Part shown: positions 9,076 to 16,497 of the stretch, piece after piece
How the letters are laid out: each line of letters starts with the position of its first letter
Numbering within the stretch: the first letter of the stretch is position 1
From: MED-G105 sp039025235
GTDB lineage: Bacteria > Pseudomonadota > Alphaproteobacteria > Caulobacterales > Parvularculaceae
Reading direction: 5' to 3'
Length of the DNA stretch: 64,000 bases
Assembly: GCA_039025235.1 (NCBI GenBank)
Contig: JBCCOS010000003.1
Span: 244,294 to 308,293 of the forward strand
The notes under the pieces: generated by a model
Seen by the model: the letters and a program-made list of their open reading frames with translations, nothing else
The model's database searches: none
What the model was told of the DNA's origin: nothing
Program-made: the position numbers and the translations under genes

Positions 9076-10011
9076 CTAGTCCCCGCCGCCGACGCGGATA
9101 AGCGTTCGGTTTAAAGCGCGGATTTCATCTTTAAGTTCGGCAATTTGGCCCGCCTGGGCTTTGATTTGTGCTTCTGTATTGGCTTCTAATGCAGCTTCCA
9201 ATGAATGAACGGCCGACCCAATATCCTCCGCTGGCGGCATATCGCTATAGTTTGCTTTGGCCCCGCCGCTCGCGCGTCCCGTTTCGACGGCGGCGGACAG
9301 GAAGATTTCTAGGTCGCTATAAAAACGGTTCTGAGCTTGCCCCGCCTGAAGGTCTAAAAAACCAACAACGAGGCTTCCTCCAAGGCCAAAGAGTGAGGAT
9401 GAAAAAGCCGTTCCCATACCGCCAAGTGGCTCTTGTAGATTTGTAATGAGTTGGGATACGGCATCCTCTGCGGGGCCACCCGTATTCGCGAGGCCACTGA
9501 TTGTCGCTGCAACCGCGTTCACGGTTTCCAAAAGCCCCCAAAAAGTGCCGAGAAGGCCTAAGAACACGAGAAGGTTGCCAATATATCGGCCCATCTCACG
9601 ACCTTCATCAATACGTGCCCCAACGGAATCCAGAATCGATCGTGACGATTCTTGTGTTAAGCGCTCATTATTATCGCGTGATTTTACCAATATATTGGCT
9701 GCGGCTTTAATAAGACGGGGGTCGCGGTCCGGTTCATTTCGCCGTTGAAACCGCTCTAACCAGCGCGCGGCAGGTGATACCGAATCCGCTTGGTGAAAGT
9801 TGTAAATGATCCCCACCAACAGTACGCCGATAATCAGACCATTAAGGGCAACATTGGCGTTGAACGCTTCGATTAAAAGTTGCGACGGCTGCGGGCTGAG
9901 CGGCGAAAGATAGTAAACGATCGCGCCAACACCCGTTAAAAAGATGAGCATGTTAAGAATATAGCCGCCAGGCTTCGCGAATCGCGTCGTGCGTTCGGAC
10001 ATAAGCGCCAT
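9076..10011 (-). CDS. MotA/TolQ/ExbB-family proton-channel protein
   Basis: 311 residues with membrane helices at about 16-36 and 53-70, then at about 140-165 and 200-222. The two C-terminal helices carry the MotA/TolQ/ExbB signature region (LVFLGLLGTFWGLLETV and GMGTAFSSSLFGLGGSLVVG). The last 60 residues look like a short helical tail that could coil with the partner encoded directly downstream. ATG 10011 has AAGGGG upstream at a good distance. Together with the OmpA-like protein it resembles a stator-type unit powered by the proton gradient. It lacks the insertions and partner genes of flagellar MotA, so a general envelope role is more likely. Confidence 0.88.
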   Translation of the reverse strand: MALMSERTTRFAKPGGYILNMLIFLTGVGAIVYYLSPLSPQPSQLLIEAFNANVALNGLIIGVLLVGIIYNFHQADSVSPAARWLERFQRRNEPDRDPRLIKAAANILVKSRDNNERLTQESSRSILDSVGARIDEGREMGRYIGNLLVFLGLLGTFWGLLETVNAVAATISGLANTGGPAEDAVSQLITNLQEPLGGMGTAFSSSLFGLGGSLVVGFLDLQAGQAQNRFYSDLEIFLSAAVETGRASGGAKANYSDMPPAEDIGSAVHSLEAALEANTEAQIKAQAGQIAELKDEIRALNRTLIRVGGGD

Positions 10012-10049
10012 ACAAACCCCTTAATCACCCCGAGTTCGATTACCCCGGT

Positions 10050-10181
10050 TCAGTTTAAGCCACGAACTTTGCGCGTAATCTTATTGCAAATCTCATTCTG
10101 GGTGAATGGCTTGTTTGCAACAAAAGCCAATTGATTGGTTGGTATGGGTCTGGCGATACCTCCCTGATTGATCGCTCTCAC
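10050..10181 (-). CDS. Possible 43-residue protein upstream of the motA-like gene
   Basis: A GTG codon at 10181 has AAGGA seven bases upstream and opens a 43-residue frame ending 38 bases before the MotA/ExbB-like start. The peptide is moderately basic, contains ANKPFTQNEICNKITRKV, and has no membrane segment. It could be a small co-transcribed protein, the worn C-terminal end of a lost gene, or chance. I do not recognise it. Apart from this frame, the 10012-10531 gap shows only the promoter-like region near 10370. Confidence 0.2.
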   Translation of the reverse strand: MRAINQGGIARPIPTNQLAFVANKPFTQNEICNKITRKVRGLN

Positions 10182-10369
10182 TTTGTGTTCCTTCGCTCGT
10201 TTCTTCCATCAAACGACAATTAAATGCGAGTGCCCATTAGCACTCCTTGGCGTCCATGACGTGTCTGTTTGAGTCAGTAACTTCCAAGCATTGTTACACA
10301 CAGAAATTGCTCGATTACCCTATTTGCGCATATGGTGCGCATATTTAGCGCAACTTTTGCGCTTTTTTG

Positions 10370-10398
10370 TTGACAAGCGCTTTAGTATGACAGATATA
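10370..10398 (+). promoter_or_regulatory. Sigma70-type promoter candidate
   Basis: A perfect TTGACA at 10370-10375 is followed after 17 bases by GATATA at 10393-10398. It points towards the small exported protein that starts at 10532 and would leave a leader of about 125 bases. The -10 match is only moderate. Confidence 0.45.
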
Positions 10399-10414
10399 TG
10401 ACAAATACATGACA
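10387..10414. repeat. Three phased ATGACA repeats, 11-bp period
   Basis: ATGACA occurs at 10387, 10398 and 10409, exactly one helical turn apart, and overlaps the candidate -10 region. Phasing on one DNA face is what a cooperative regulator site would look like, but three short repeats may also arise by chance. Confidence 0.35.
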
Positions 10415-10531
10415 CTTTTGTTTCAGTCTTGTTGGTTTTGAAGAATAGCTATTGGCGGCGATGTTTCGCTGTCTGGAAAAGAAATCGGCACCAGTGAGCG
10501 AAAGTGAAAAACCACCCAAAGGAGAGTGCAG

Positions 10532-10885
10532 ATGATAAAACAACTAAAAAGAGTATCGGCACTAATTGTAGGTATGGCGATAATGGTCGCGACGGCGTTT
10601 GCGACAACTGGAGACGTGCCGCCAATGGATGCCGAAAGCCAAGCGATTAGCTATGTTGAAAGTCGATTGGAAAATCCGCGTGGCGCTCGTGTGCGCACAG
10701 ATGGCGGACCGTACAAGATTTATGCGGATTTTGATGGATATGATCAGGTGCCAGCGTGGGCTGTCGATGTTCGAGCCAGAATGCGCCTTAGATCTGGTAG
10801 TGGCAGCGCGCCATACACCGTGATTTTTGTAGATGGTGAACCCGTTGCTATTGCAAGCGATGGCGTCGACATTTCGATGCGCTAG
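10532..10885 (+). CDS. Small exported protein of unknown function
   Basis: 117 residues from ATG 10532, chosen because GGAGAG lies at the right distance; GTG 10526 overlaps that site. Residues 1-24 form a signal peptide (KQLKR, then a hydrophobic stretch, then VATAFA before TTGD). The mature part of about 93 residues is rich in Asp, Arg and Ser and contains ESRLENPRGARV and WAVDVRARM, which suggests a compact periplasmic fold. I do not recognise the family. It stands alone with its own leader and is followed at once by a large hairpin element that may end its transcript. Confidence 0.7.
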   Translation: MIKQLKRVSALIVGMAIMVATAFATTGDVPPMDAESQAISYVESRLENPRGARVRTDGGPYKIYADFDGYDQVPAWAVDVRARMRLRSGSGSAPYTVIFVDGEPVAIASDGVDISMR

Positions 10886-10911
10886 CCCCGGTTAAATCTG
10901 ACCTATTTTAG

Positions 10912-11056
10912 AAAAGGCGTTGGCTCAGACACTAGAGCCTGGTGCAGCAAAAGTGGATCACCGGTTTTGCGGTTCGCAACAGGCTCCAACGAGACTCTAG
11001 AGCCGTTTTCTGAATCAGCTTGAATGCAAACGGCTCTAGTCGCTAACGCCTTTTTT
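10912..11056. repeat. Nested three-stem inverted-repeat element
   Basis: The outer arms are AAAAGGCGTT..ACTAGAGCC at the left and GGCTCTAGT..AACGCCTTTTTT at the right. Inside, GAGCCTGGTGC pairs with GCAACAGGCTC around an inner GCAAAA/TTTTGC stem, and TAGAGCCGTTT pairs with AAACGGCTCTA. The right end closes with a run of T, so on the plus strand it can terminate the 10532 transcript. It lies between that gene and typA. Confidence 0.75.
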
Positions 11057-11219
11057 GTTGAATATTACTTTGATACGTTAACGCCCCTGTTGACCCGTTG
11101 AGATCCCTGTCACGATCTATCCTTGCTAATACGAATAATTCCTCTAAAGCGAGCGCATAAGCGGTAATTATACCGATCAATTTATACCCCCTTTCTTTTG
11201 CGCCCTAGGATTATTCAAC

Positions 11220-13082
11220 ATGGAAACCTGCCCGTCGCAGCTTCGAAATATTGCCATCATCGCCCATGTTGATCATGGCAAGACAACCCTTGTTGATGAA
11301 ATGCTTCGCCAATCGGGCGCCGTGCGCGAGAATGCTGAAATGGCAGAACGCGCCATGGATTCCAACGATATTGAACGTGAACGCGGCATCACCATTCTCG
11401 CGAAGTGCACAAGCGTGTTGTGGTCAAATCAACAAGAACAAAAACAATCGGTCCGTATTAATATTATTGATACACCAGGACACGCCGATTTTGGCGGAGA
11501 GGTTGAACGTATTCTTTCCATGGTAGATGGTTGTTTGTTGTTGGTGGACGCTAGTGAAGGTCCTATGCCGCAAACCAAATTCGTTCTTTCAAAAGCGCTT
11601 GGCCTGGGCTTGAAACCAATACTCGTCCTTAACAAGATCGATCGACCAAGCGCAGATCCTGATATGGCCCTTGATGCCGCGTTTGACCTTTTTGCCGCCC
11701 TCGGGGCAAGTGATGAACAATTGGATTTTCCAGCCCTATATGCCTCGGGGCGTGATGGGTGGGCTGTGCGTGATCTGGACGGTGAACGGAACAATTTGAC
11801 ACCATTGTTTGAAACCATTGTTGAGCACGTTCCGGCGCCTGATATTGACGATGCGGCTGAGACGAAACCCTTCTCATTGCTGGCAACAACATTGGAAGCT
11901 GATCCTTATCTCGGGCGTGTGCTGACGGGAAGAATTGTTCAGGGGCGTGCGAAGTCTGGCGTTACACTAAAAGCTCTATCCAGGGATAATTCAGAGATTG
12001 AACGCGCACGTGTTTCAAAAGTCCTCGCCTTTAGAGGGCTTAAACGCCAACCTGTCGAGGACGCTGGCCCTGGTGATATTATTGCGCTGGCGGGGTTTCA
12101 AAAAGCCTCGGTCGCAGACACGCTTTGTGCGCTAGAACAGACAGAAGCCATACCGTCGCAGCCAATTGATCCGCCGACGCTATCCATTACGATAACAGCG
12201 AACGACTCACCGCTTGCCGGTAGGGAAGGCGATAAAGTTCAATCTCGCGTTATCCGCGATCGTCTTATCCGCCAAGCCGAAGGCGATGTGGCCATTCGTG
12301 TCTCGGATGCAGCCGATGGTGACGGGATGGAAGTGGCGGGGCGCGGCGAGTTACAACTTGGCGTCTTGATTGAGAATATGCGCCGCGAAGGGTTTGAATT
12401 GGCGGTGTCCCGTCCGCGTGTCGTGACCCAAATGGGTGACAATGGGCAGACCTTAGAGCCAATCGAAGAAATCGTCATTGATCTTGATGATGAATATTCC
12501 GGCACGGTTATTGAAACTCTGACACGGCGAAAAGCGGTATTACAAGACATGAAGCCAGCAGGATCAGGGAAGACGCGCCTGACGTTTCATGCACCTGCCC
12601 GAGCCCTTATTGGATACCATGGACAATTCCTTACCGATACACGCGGCACCGGCGTAATCAACCGTTCCTTCCTTGAGTATTCGGCGCACCGTGGTTCAAT
12701 TGAAGGCCGAAGAAATGGGGTTTTAATCGCGATGGGTGAGGGGGCTGCCGTGCCCTACGCCTTATGGAATTTAGAGGAACGCGGTGTTCTTTTTATTGGT
12801 TCCGGGGAACCGGTGTATCAGGGGATGGTCATCGGTGAAAATGCCAAAGACGATGATCTTGATGTCAATCCCTTAAAAGCGAAGCAATTGACCAACATAC
12901 GTGCAGCTGGGAAAGACGATGCGGTGCGACTGACGCCGCCGAGACGATTTAGTCTTGAACAGGCGATCGCCTATATCGATGAAGATGAACTTGTCGAAGT
13001 AACGCCAAAGTCCGTTCGTATACGAAAAAAAGAACTTCTCCCGCACATGCGCAAACGGCGCGCACGGGCAGCACAAGGGTAG
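11220..13082 (+). CDS. typA: Ribosome-associated translational GTPase TypA/BipA
   Basis: 620 residues, the usual length. The G1 motif AHVDHGKTT is near residue 15. The switch region ERGITILAK, the G3 motif DTPGHADFGGEVERI and the G4 motif NKID are in order. The EF-G-like domains II, III and V follow, then the TypA-specific C-terminal domain with EERGVLFIGSGEPVYQGM and NIRAAGKDDA. TypA binds the ribosome under stress or cold and aids assembly of the large subunit. It starts at ATG 11220 after an A/T-rich leader with no strong ribosome-binding site. No operon partner is evident; the next feature is the tRNA. Confidence 0.97.
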   Translation: METCPSQLRNIAIIAHVDHGKTTLVDEMLRQSGAVRENAEMAERAMDSNDIERERGITILAKCTSVLWSNQQEQKQSVRINIIDTPGHADFGGEVERILSMVDGCLLLVDASEGPMPQTKFVLSKALGLGLKPILVLNKIDRPSADPDMALDAAFDLFAALGASDEQLDFPALYASGRDGWAVRDLDGERNNLTPLFETIVEHVPAPDIDDAAETKPFSLLATTLEADPYLGRVLTGRIVQGRAKSGVTLKALSRDNSEIERARVSKVLAFRGLKRQPVEDAGPGDIIALAGFQKASVADTLCALEQTEAIPSQPIDPPTLSITITANDSPLAGREGDKVQSRVIRDRLIRQAEGDVAIRVSDAADGDGMEVAGRGELQLGVLIENMRREGFELAVSRPRVVTQMGDNGQTLEPIEEIVIDLDDEYSGTVIETLTRRKAVLQDMKPAGSGKTRLTFHAPARALIGYHGQFLTDTRGTGVINRSFLEYSAHRGSIEGRRNGVLIAMGEGAAVPYALWNLEERGVLFIGSGEPVYQGMVIGENAKDDDLDVNPLKAKQLTNIRAAGKDDAVRLTPPRRFSLEQAIAYIDEDELVEVTPKSVRIRKKELLPHMRKRRARAAQG

Positions 13083-13389
13083 AATTGCGGTTGCAACCGG
13101 CTATTGAGAGCATAATATAGTGTAATACCCGGCCAATTGTGATAGACAATCAAACTGCAGGATCGGTACACTCGGATGAATAGTCCCTTATTTTGGGTCA
13201 GCTGATTGGAAAACTGCGCTTAAAAAGTGGACTGTCAGTTTGCAAAAGGTAAAAGTTGCTGCATGAGGGTTGTGTTGCAAGACCTTTACAGTAAAGCAAC
13301 GCCTTAGATAGATATTTTGAACCGCTCTTCAAGCTGGCCAAAGTTTCGCTTAAGCCTTAGGAGCAAATAAGGTTAACGAAATAAATTGA
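13083..13389. other. Intergenic gap typA to tRNA-Arg
   Basis: Nothing codes convincingly in these 307 bases. The segment just before the tRNA is A/T-rich and probably holds its promoter, but no clear -35/-10 pair was found. Confidence 0.4.
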
Positions 13390-13466
13390 GCACCCGTAGC
13401 TCAGCTGGATAGAGTGTCGGCCTCCGAAGCCGAAGGTCACAGGTTCGAATCCTGTCGGGTGCGCCA
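13390..13466 (+). tRNA. tRNA-Arg (anticodon CCG)
   Basis: A full 77-base cloverleaf can be drawn: acceptor GCACCCG with CGGGTGC, D arm around AGCTGGATA, and anticodon stem TCGGC/GCCGA. The loop is CTCCGAA (anticodon CCG), and the T arm is ACAGG-TTCGAAT-CCTGT. The CCA end is encoded. It reads CGG codons. Accessory genes follow directly. Confidence 0.97.
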
Positions 13467-13637
13467 TCTTATAAGCCAATGATATTATTGAGGAATTTAT
13501 TCCAATATTTTCAGAAGTAGTTTTGGAGATTTCTCAAGCCATAAAAACGTATCGGTATTCTGGTTCCAAACGCGCTATTGTGTCTGACATTCTCAAAAAC
13601 AGTGCTTATGGCAAGAAATTTGTGATATACTAAGAGT

Positions 13638-13823
13638 ATGTCTGAAATCGTGACTGATAATTCACAGGATGAACTGCTCCGCCCAATGACGCCGGAGGAA
13701 GAAATCGTGCCTACCCACCGTGAATGGATGGATAAGCAAATTCGTCAGACGCTTGATAAGAAATCAAGTGGTGACGCAAGCTATACGCCTCTTGATGAAG
13801 TGCGCCGCAATTTCGGTTTCTAA
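13638..13823 (+). CDS. Antitoxin of a ParE-type toxin-antitoxin module
   Basis: 61 acidic residues (MSEIVTDN...PTHREWMDKQ...SYTPLDEVRRNFGF). The SYTPLDEV tail resembles ParD/addiction-module antitoxins that thread over the toxin, but the N-terminal DNA-binding part is short and I cannot assign a subfamily. It overlaps the toxin start by one base (TAATG), the standard arrangement for coupled translation. In such modules the antitoxin neutralises the toxin and, with it, represses the operon. AAGAG lies unusually close to the ATG. Confidence 0.75.
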   Translation: MSEIVTDNSQDELLRPMTPEEEIVPTHREWMDKQIRQTLDKKSSGDASYTPLDEVRRNFGF

Positions 13824-14107
13824 TGCATATTCGCTTAAGTGATGATGCGTGCTCTGATCTTTCTTCTTTAAGAGACTATCTGCAACCAAACAGCCCGCAA
13901 GGCTATGAGCGGGTTATGACAGCAATATTCACCGTACTGGACCAGCTCGAAACATTTCCATTCCTTGGACATGATGGTAGCATTGAAGGAACACGTGAGA
14001 TGTTGGTCGCAAAATATCCATACCGCATCATCTATACGCTTCCTGATGAATTTCATATTGATGTTGAGCGTATTCTATCTTGTCGTCAAAAATGGCCAGT
14101 GGAATAG
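13823..14107 (+). CDS. ParE/RelE-superfamily toxin
   Basis: 94 residues with the ParE-like order: a long helical hairpin (residues 8-42), FPFLGHDGSIEGTREMLVAKYPYRIIYTL in the central sheet, and a final strand ending ERILSCRQKWP. The late Arg-x-x-Trp-Pro pattern is common in ParE toxins, which act on gyrase, whereas RelE types cut mRNA; sequence alone does not settle which applies. The frame is intact, with no missing core segment, so the module may be active. It sits between tRNA-Arg and a decayed defence-like gene. Confidence 0.82.
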   Translation: MHIRLSDDACSDLSSLRDYLQPNSPQGYERVMTAIFTVLDQLETFPFLGHDGSIEGTREMLVAKYPYRIIYTLPDEFHIDVERILSCRQKWPVE

Positions 14108-14180
14108 AGCTTAGGGGCTTTTACCTCACGAAAACTCTTGGTGGTCGTAATGAGTAGCACTTCATAACCCGAGAGGTTAT

Positions 14181-15077
14181 CTAAAACGGAGCTTTACCAT
14201 CGAGATCAAAAGAACTATTTTTAGCTTCCGTCTCTAAAGGCAAACTTAGATTAAAAACTACGTACAGGTTCAAAATATCTTCTCGATCCATGAATAGAAT
14301 TTGACTACGTTTGGTGGCATCTAACTTGCCTCCTAACCAATTTCTGGCTTGTTTTGTAATTTCACCTCCGGCGACTATAACAGCATGATCGACCAAAACA
14401 CGTTTACTGGTTTCCGGGTCAAATATTTCATGGCCGAGCATCATCACAACTTGGTTGTGAATTTCAGCCACGTTTGCATTGTTCCCCCTACTGTTTCCCG
14501 CAGAGTCGAGCTTCCCCTTTTTTAACCTGTAAACCGAAATACAAAATATGTTGTGTTGGCAACGAGAATTTCATCCAAATATCTTTACCATACTCCAGTG
14601 CCTTGTCTTTGTGCCCTGTAGCGGAGACTCTCTGAAATCCGAGCTGTCGGAAAAGTGGCAAGAGTATATTTTCTATCAAATCATCTTCTGAGCACTCGTC
14701 TAGATATACTTCCAGCAACCCCCGTTTCCTGACTTCATCGGGTGTAAATGGTTTGTGAGGTGATGAAGACACTGATAGTGTCTGGGTACCAATATGCCTA
14801 ATATGGAGCAATCCGTCTTCGCCATAGAACGCTTCAAATCCTTCGCGGCTTAGCGGTTTATTCAGCGCTTCCATCGCTATCGCCCGGTCCGGGTCATCTT
14901 CAAGTGCATCGGCTTTTTGCAACAAGACTCTCAGTACATACACGAAATGGACATGGAGCGTGTTTGGTGCATCAACAGGCTCTTTCAGAAGTTCCTCAAG
15001 GACCGATACTCAAATTTCTCGTTGTCCCCAATGATCATTTCAGCGATCGCGCGTAGGTTGCGTTGTTTAAACTTCAT
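14181..15077 (-). pseudogene. Broken restriction-endonuclease-like / abortive-infection-like gene
   Basis: Three fragments read in order on the minus strand. Fragment 1 is MKFKQRNLRAIAEMIIGDNE...EYRS from ATG 15077. Fragment 2, in another frame, runs from VLEELLKEPVDAPNTLHVHF to QHILYFGLQVKKG. Fragment 3 returns to the first frame with KLDSAGNSRGNNANVAEIHN, then LGHEIFDPETSKRVLVDHA and FMDREDILNL. The shift between 2 and 3 lies in an A6G4 run near 14517-14526 (one extra base). The junction of 1 and 2 near 15005 also seems to lack a block of about 25 residues present in relatives as I recall them. The N-terminus resembles AbiJ N-terminal domains and the C-terminus a restriction-endonuclease (Mrr-like) fold. 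A sequencing error at the homopolymer is possible. Confidence 0.7.
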
Positions 15078-15270
15078 ATATTTATTGTATACACACAGCG
15101 GCACAGCACAAACACTCTTTGAATGCGCTTTCAGACGCGAGATTTTTGACCAACTCTTATGTCTAACGTCCATTCAGCACGCTCACAATCAATGAATTTT
15201 ATTTTAGTCTAGGTGCCAAGCTCGTAGTTCCTCCCAAATTTGGTTCCACTTTTCTTTTTCGAAGTGCGCC

Positions 15271-15380
15271 ATGCTTTAAAACATTTTCAAGCCAAGTGTG
15301 TGCGGTTGGCGTTAAGGAAATCCGTAAAATCGATAACTTAAGGCGTCGTTCTGATTTTAATTGAAACGGAGGCGTTTTAG
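15271..15380 (+). repeat. Dispersed palindromic repeat, copy B
   Basis: It aligns with copies A and C over the whole left half (GTGTGTGCGGTTGGCGTTAA, then GGAAATCCGTAAAAT) and with the right-half hairpin GGCGTCGTT...GGCGTTTTAG. It lies alone in the 540-base gap (15078-15618) between the broken defence-like gene and the PaaX-type gene; the rest of that gap shows no coding signal. Confidence 0.75.
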
Positions 15381-15618
15381 GTCTTTGTCTTTGCGCGTGT
15401 CTTTTGTGCAGTTCATGGAGGGGAACCATTAACCGCTAACCACTTTTGCCCAACACGCTCGAACGGTGCTTTCCGTTAAATGCATACCCGCTAGTGCGCC
15501 TTTGATAGACATGTGGATATACCGGGTCATAGGATCAATGCGGTGACAATAATGCGGCGACAGTGGTGAATAACAGTTGGCTTTATCGCTTGAGAGATGC
15601 TCCGTACCCAACAAGCGT

Positions 15619-16434
15619 TCACACTGATTGTTTTTTGTAGAAATCAATCCAATAACGAACGCCAATTTTATTATATTCTATCATACGCTCGATCACTTCA
15701 TTGAATAGATCAGTATTCACAATTTCTTCTGGGAGGAGCGGATCAAGATTTATCGCTTGTATCACCGATTGGCCCACCAATAAAGTTTCTCTAGCCGCTT
15801 CGTCGGGCTCCATCTTAAGCAGGATTCTCCTACTGCGCTCCATCTCACGCAAGGCAGCTTTATAATTGCACTCTAACTCTTCGGATGACCATAAAGTATC
15901 CCATTCACGGCGTGTGTCATCTAAATAATCATCAGCAATAAGAATAACAGATTTTTTTTCCAGGCCTAAATCCACAAGACGCTGTTGAAGTTGTGTCAAT
16001 GAGACTTTGAGGTTATTTGGCCGTATACTGAGGCTGTTATCAAGGGTCATGAAGCCATAGAAGCGCAGTGCTCTTTCTCGCGCGCGCAAGGATTTGCGAT
16101 CCGTTCGGCCAAGATGGGCAGCGTGCACAACGATCCAATCGCCGCGCCAGGATCTTTTTTTATTTTGCGCTGAACGCCAGCCACGAATCTCTTCGTTTAG
16201 TGCTTTAGCTTTGGGACCAATTTTATAGATCCCTCGAGAGGGGCTTTCGATAAAGTCGTCTTTCACGAGGCGCGTAACGGCCATCCGAAGGGTTGCTTCC
16301 TCAATACCAAATAAACGACCGCTGACAATAAGATCACCGATACTACGGTTTTCCGAAAGGTCGGCATTTAATAACGACAGTATGAGGCCCCTTGTTGTGA
16401 CATCGTTGATCGTCAGCTTTTTGAAATAAAACAT
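15619..16434 (-). CDS. PaaX-family transcriptional regulator
   Basis: 271 residues. The N-terminal winged helix contains TTRGLILSLLNADL and LFGIEEATLRMAVTRLVKDDFIES, followed by GIYKIGPKA, the PaaX-type opening. The middle and C-terminal parts (GDWIVVHAAHL, ALRFYGFMTLDNSLSIRPNN) match the PaaX effector region. Known PaaX proteins repress phenylacetate degradation and sense phenylacetyl-CoA. No paa genes are present here. The gene is divergent from a fatty-acid desaturase with 63 bases between the starts, so this member probably senses another acyl-CoA and controls that desaturase and itself. Confidence 0.85.
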   Translation of the reverse strand: MFYFKKLTINDVTTRGLILSLLNADLSENRSIGDLIVSGRLFGIEEATLRMAVTRLVKDDFIESPSRGIYKIGPKAKALNEEIRGWRSAQNKKRSWRGDWIVVHAAHLGRTDRKSLRARERALRFYGFMTLDNSLSIRPNNLKVSLTQLQQRLVDLGLEKKSVILIADDYLDDTRREWDTLWSSEELECNYKAALREMERSRRILLKMEPDEAARETLLVGQSVIQAINLDPLLPEEIVNTDLFNEVIERMIEYNKIGVRYWIDFYKKQSV

Positions 16435-16437
16435 ATG

Positions 16438-16466
16438 TTGACAAATAATGTTATAGATAGTTATAT
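16438..16466 (+). promoter_or_regulatory. Strong sigma70-type promoter of the desaturase gene
   Basis: TTGACA (16438-16443), a spacer of exactly 17 bases, then TTATAT (16461-16466), 32 bases before the desaturase ATG. It is the best promoter match in the window. Confidence 0.7.
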
Positions 16467-16470
16467 ATTA
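16446..16470. promoter_or_regulatory. Inverted repeat over the desaturase promoter (operator candidate)
   Basis: TAATGTTATA and TTATATATTA form imperfect inverted arms around GATAG, covering the spacer and -10 box. A PaaX-type repressor bound here would block the polymerase. The arms are A/T-rich, so symmetry by chance is possible. Confidence 0.4.
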
Positions 16471-16497
16471 CAGCGGTGAGGCGAAGAAAGAATCGGT

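Noticed and set aside
8001..10011. Zorya-type defence system (ZorA/ZorB)
   Set aside because: The pair has MotA- and OmpA-like parts, but no helicase or nuclease partner (ZorC, ZorD or ZorE) is nearby, and the coiled-coil layout suits a housekeeping envelope unit.
15199..15429. 76-residue minus-strand frame with SLTPTAHT
   Set aside because: It is the reverse reading of repeat copy B, not a gene.
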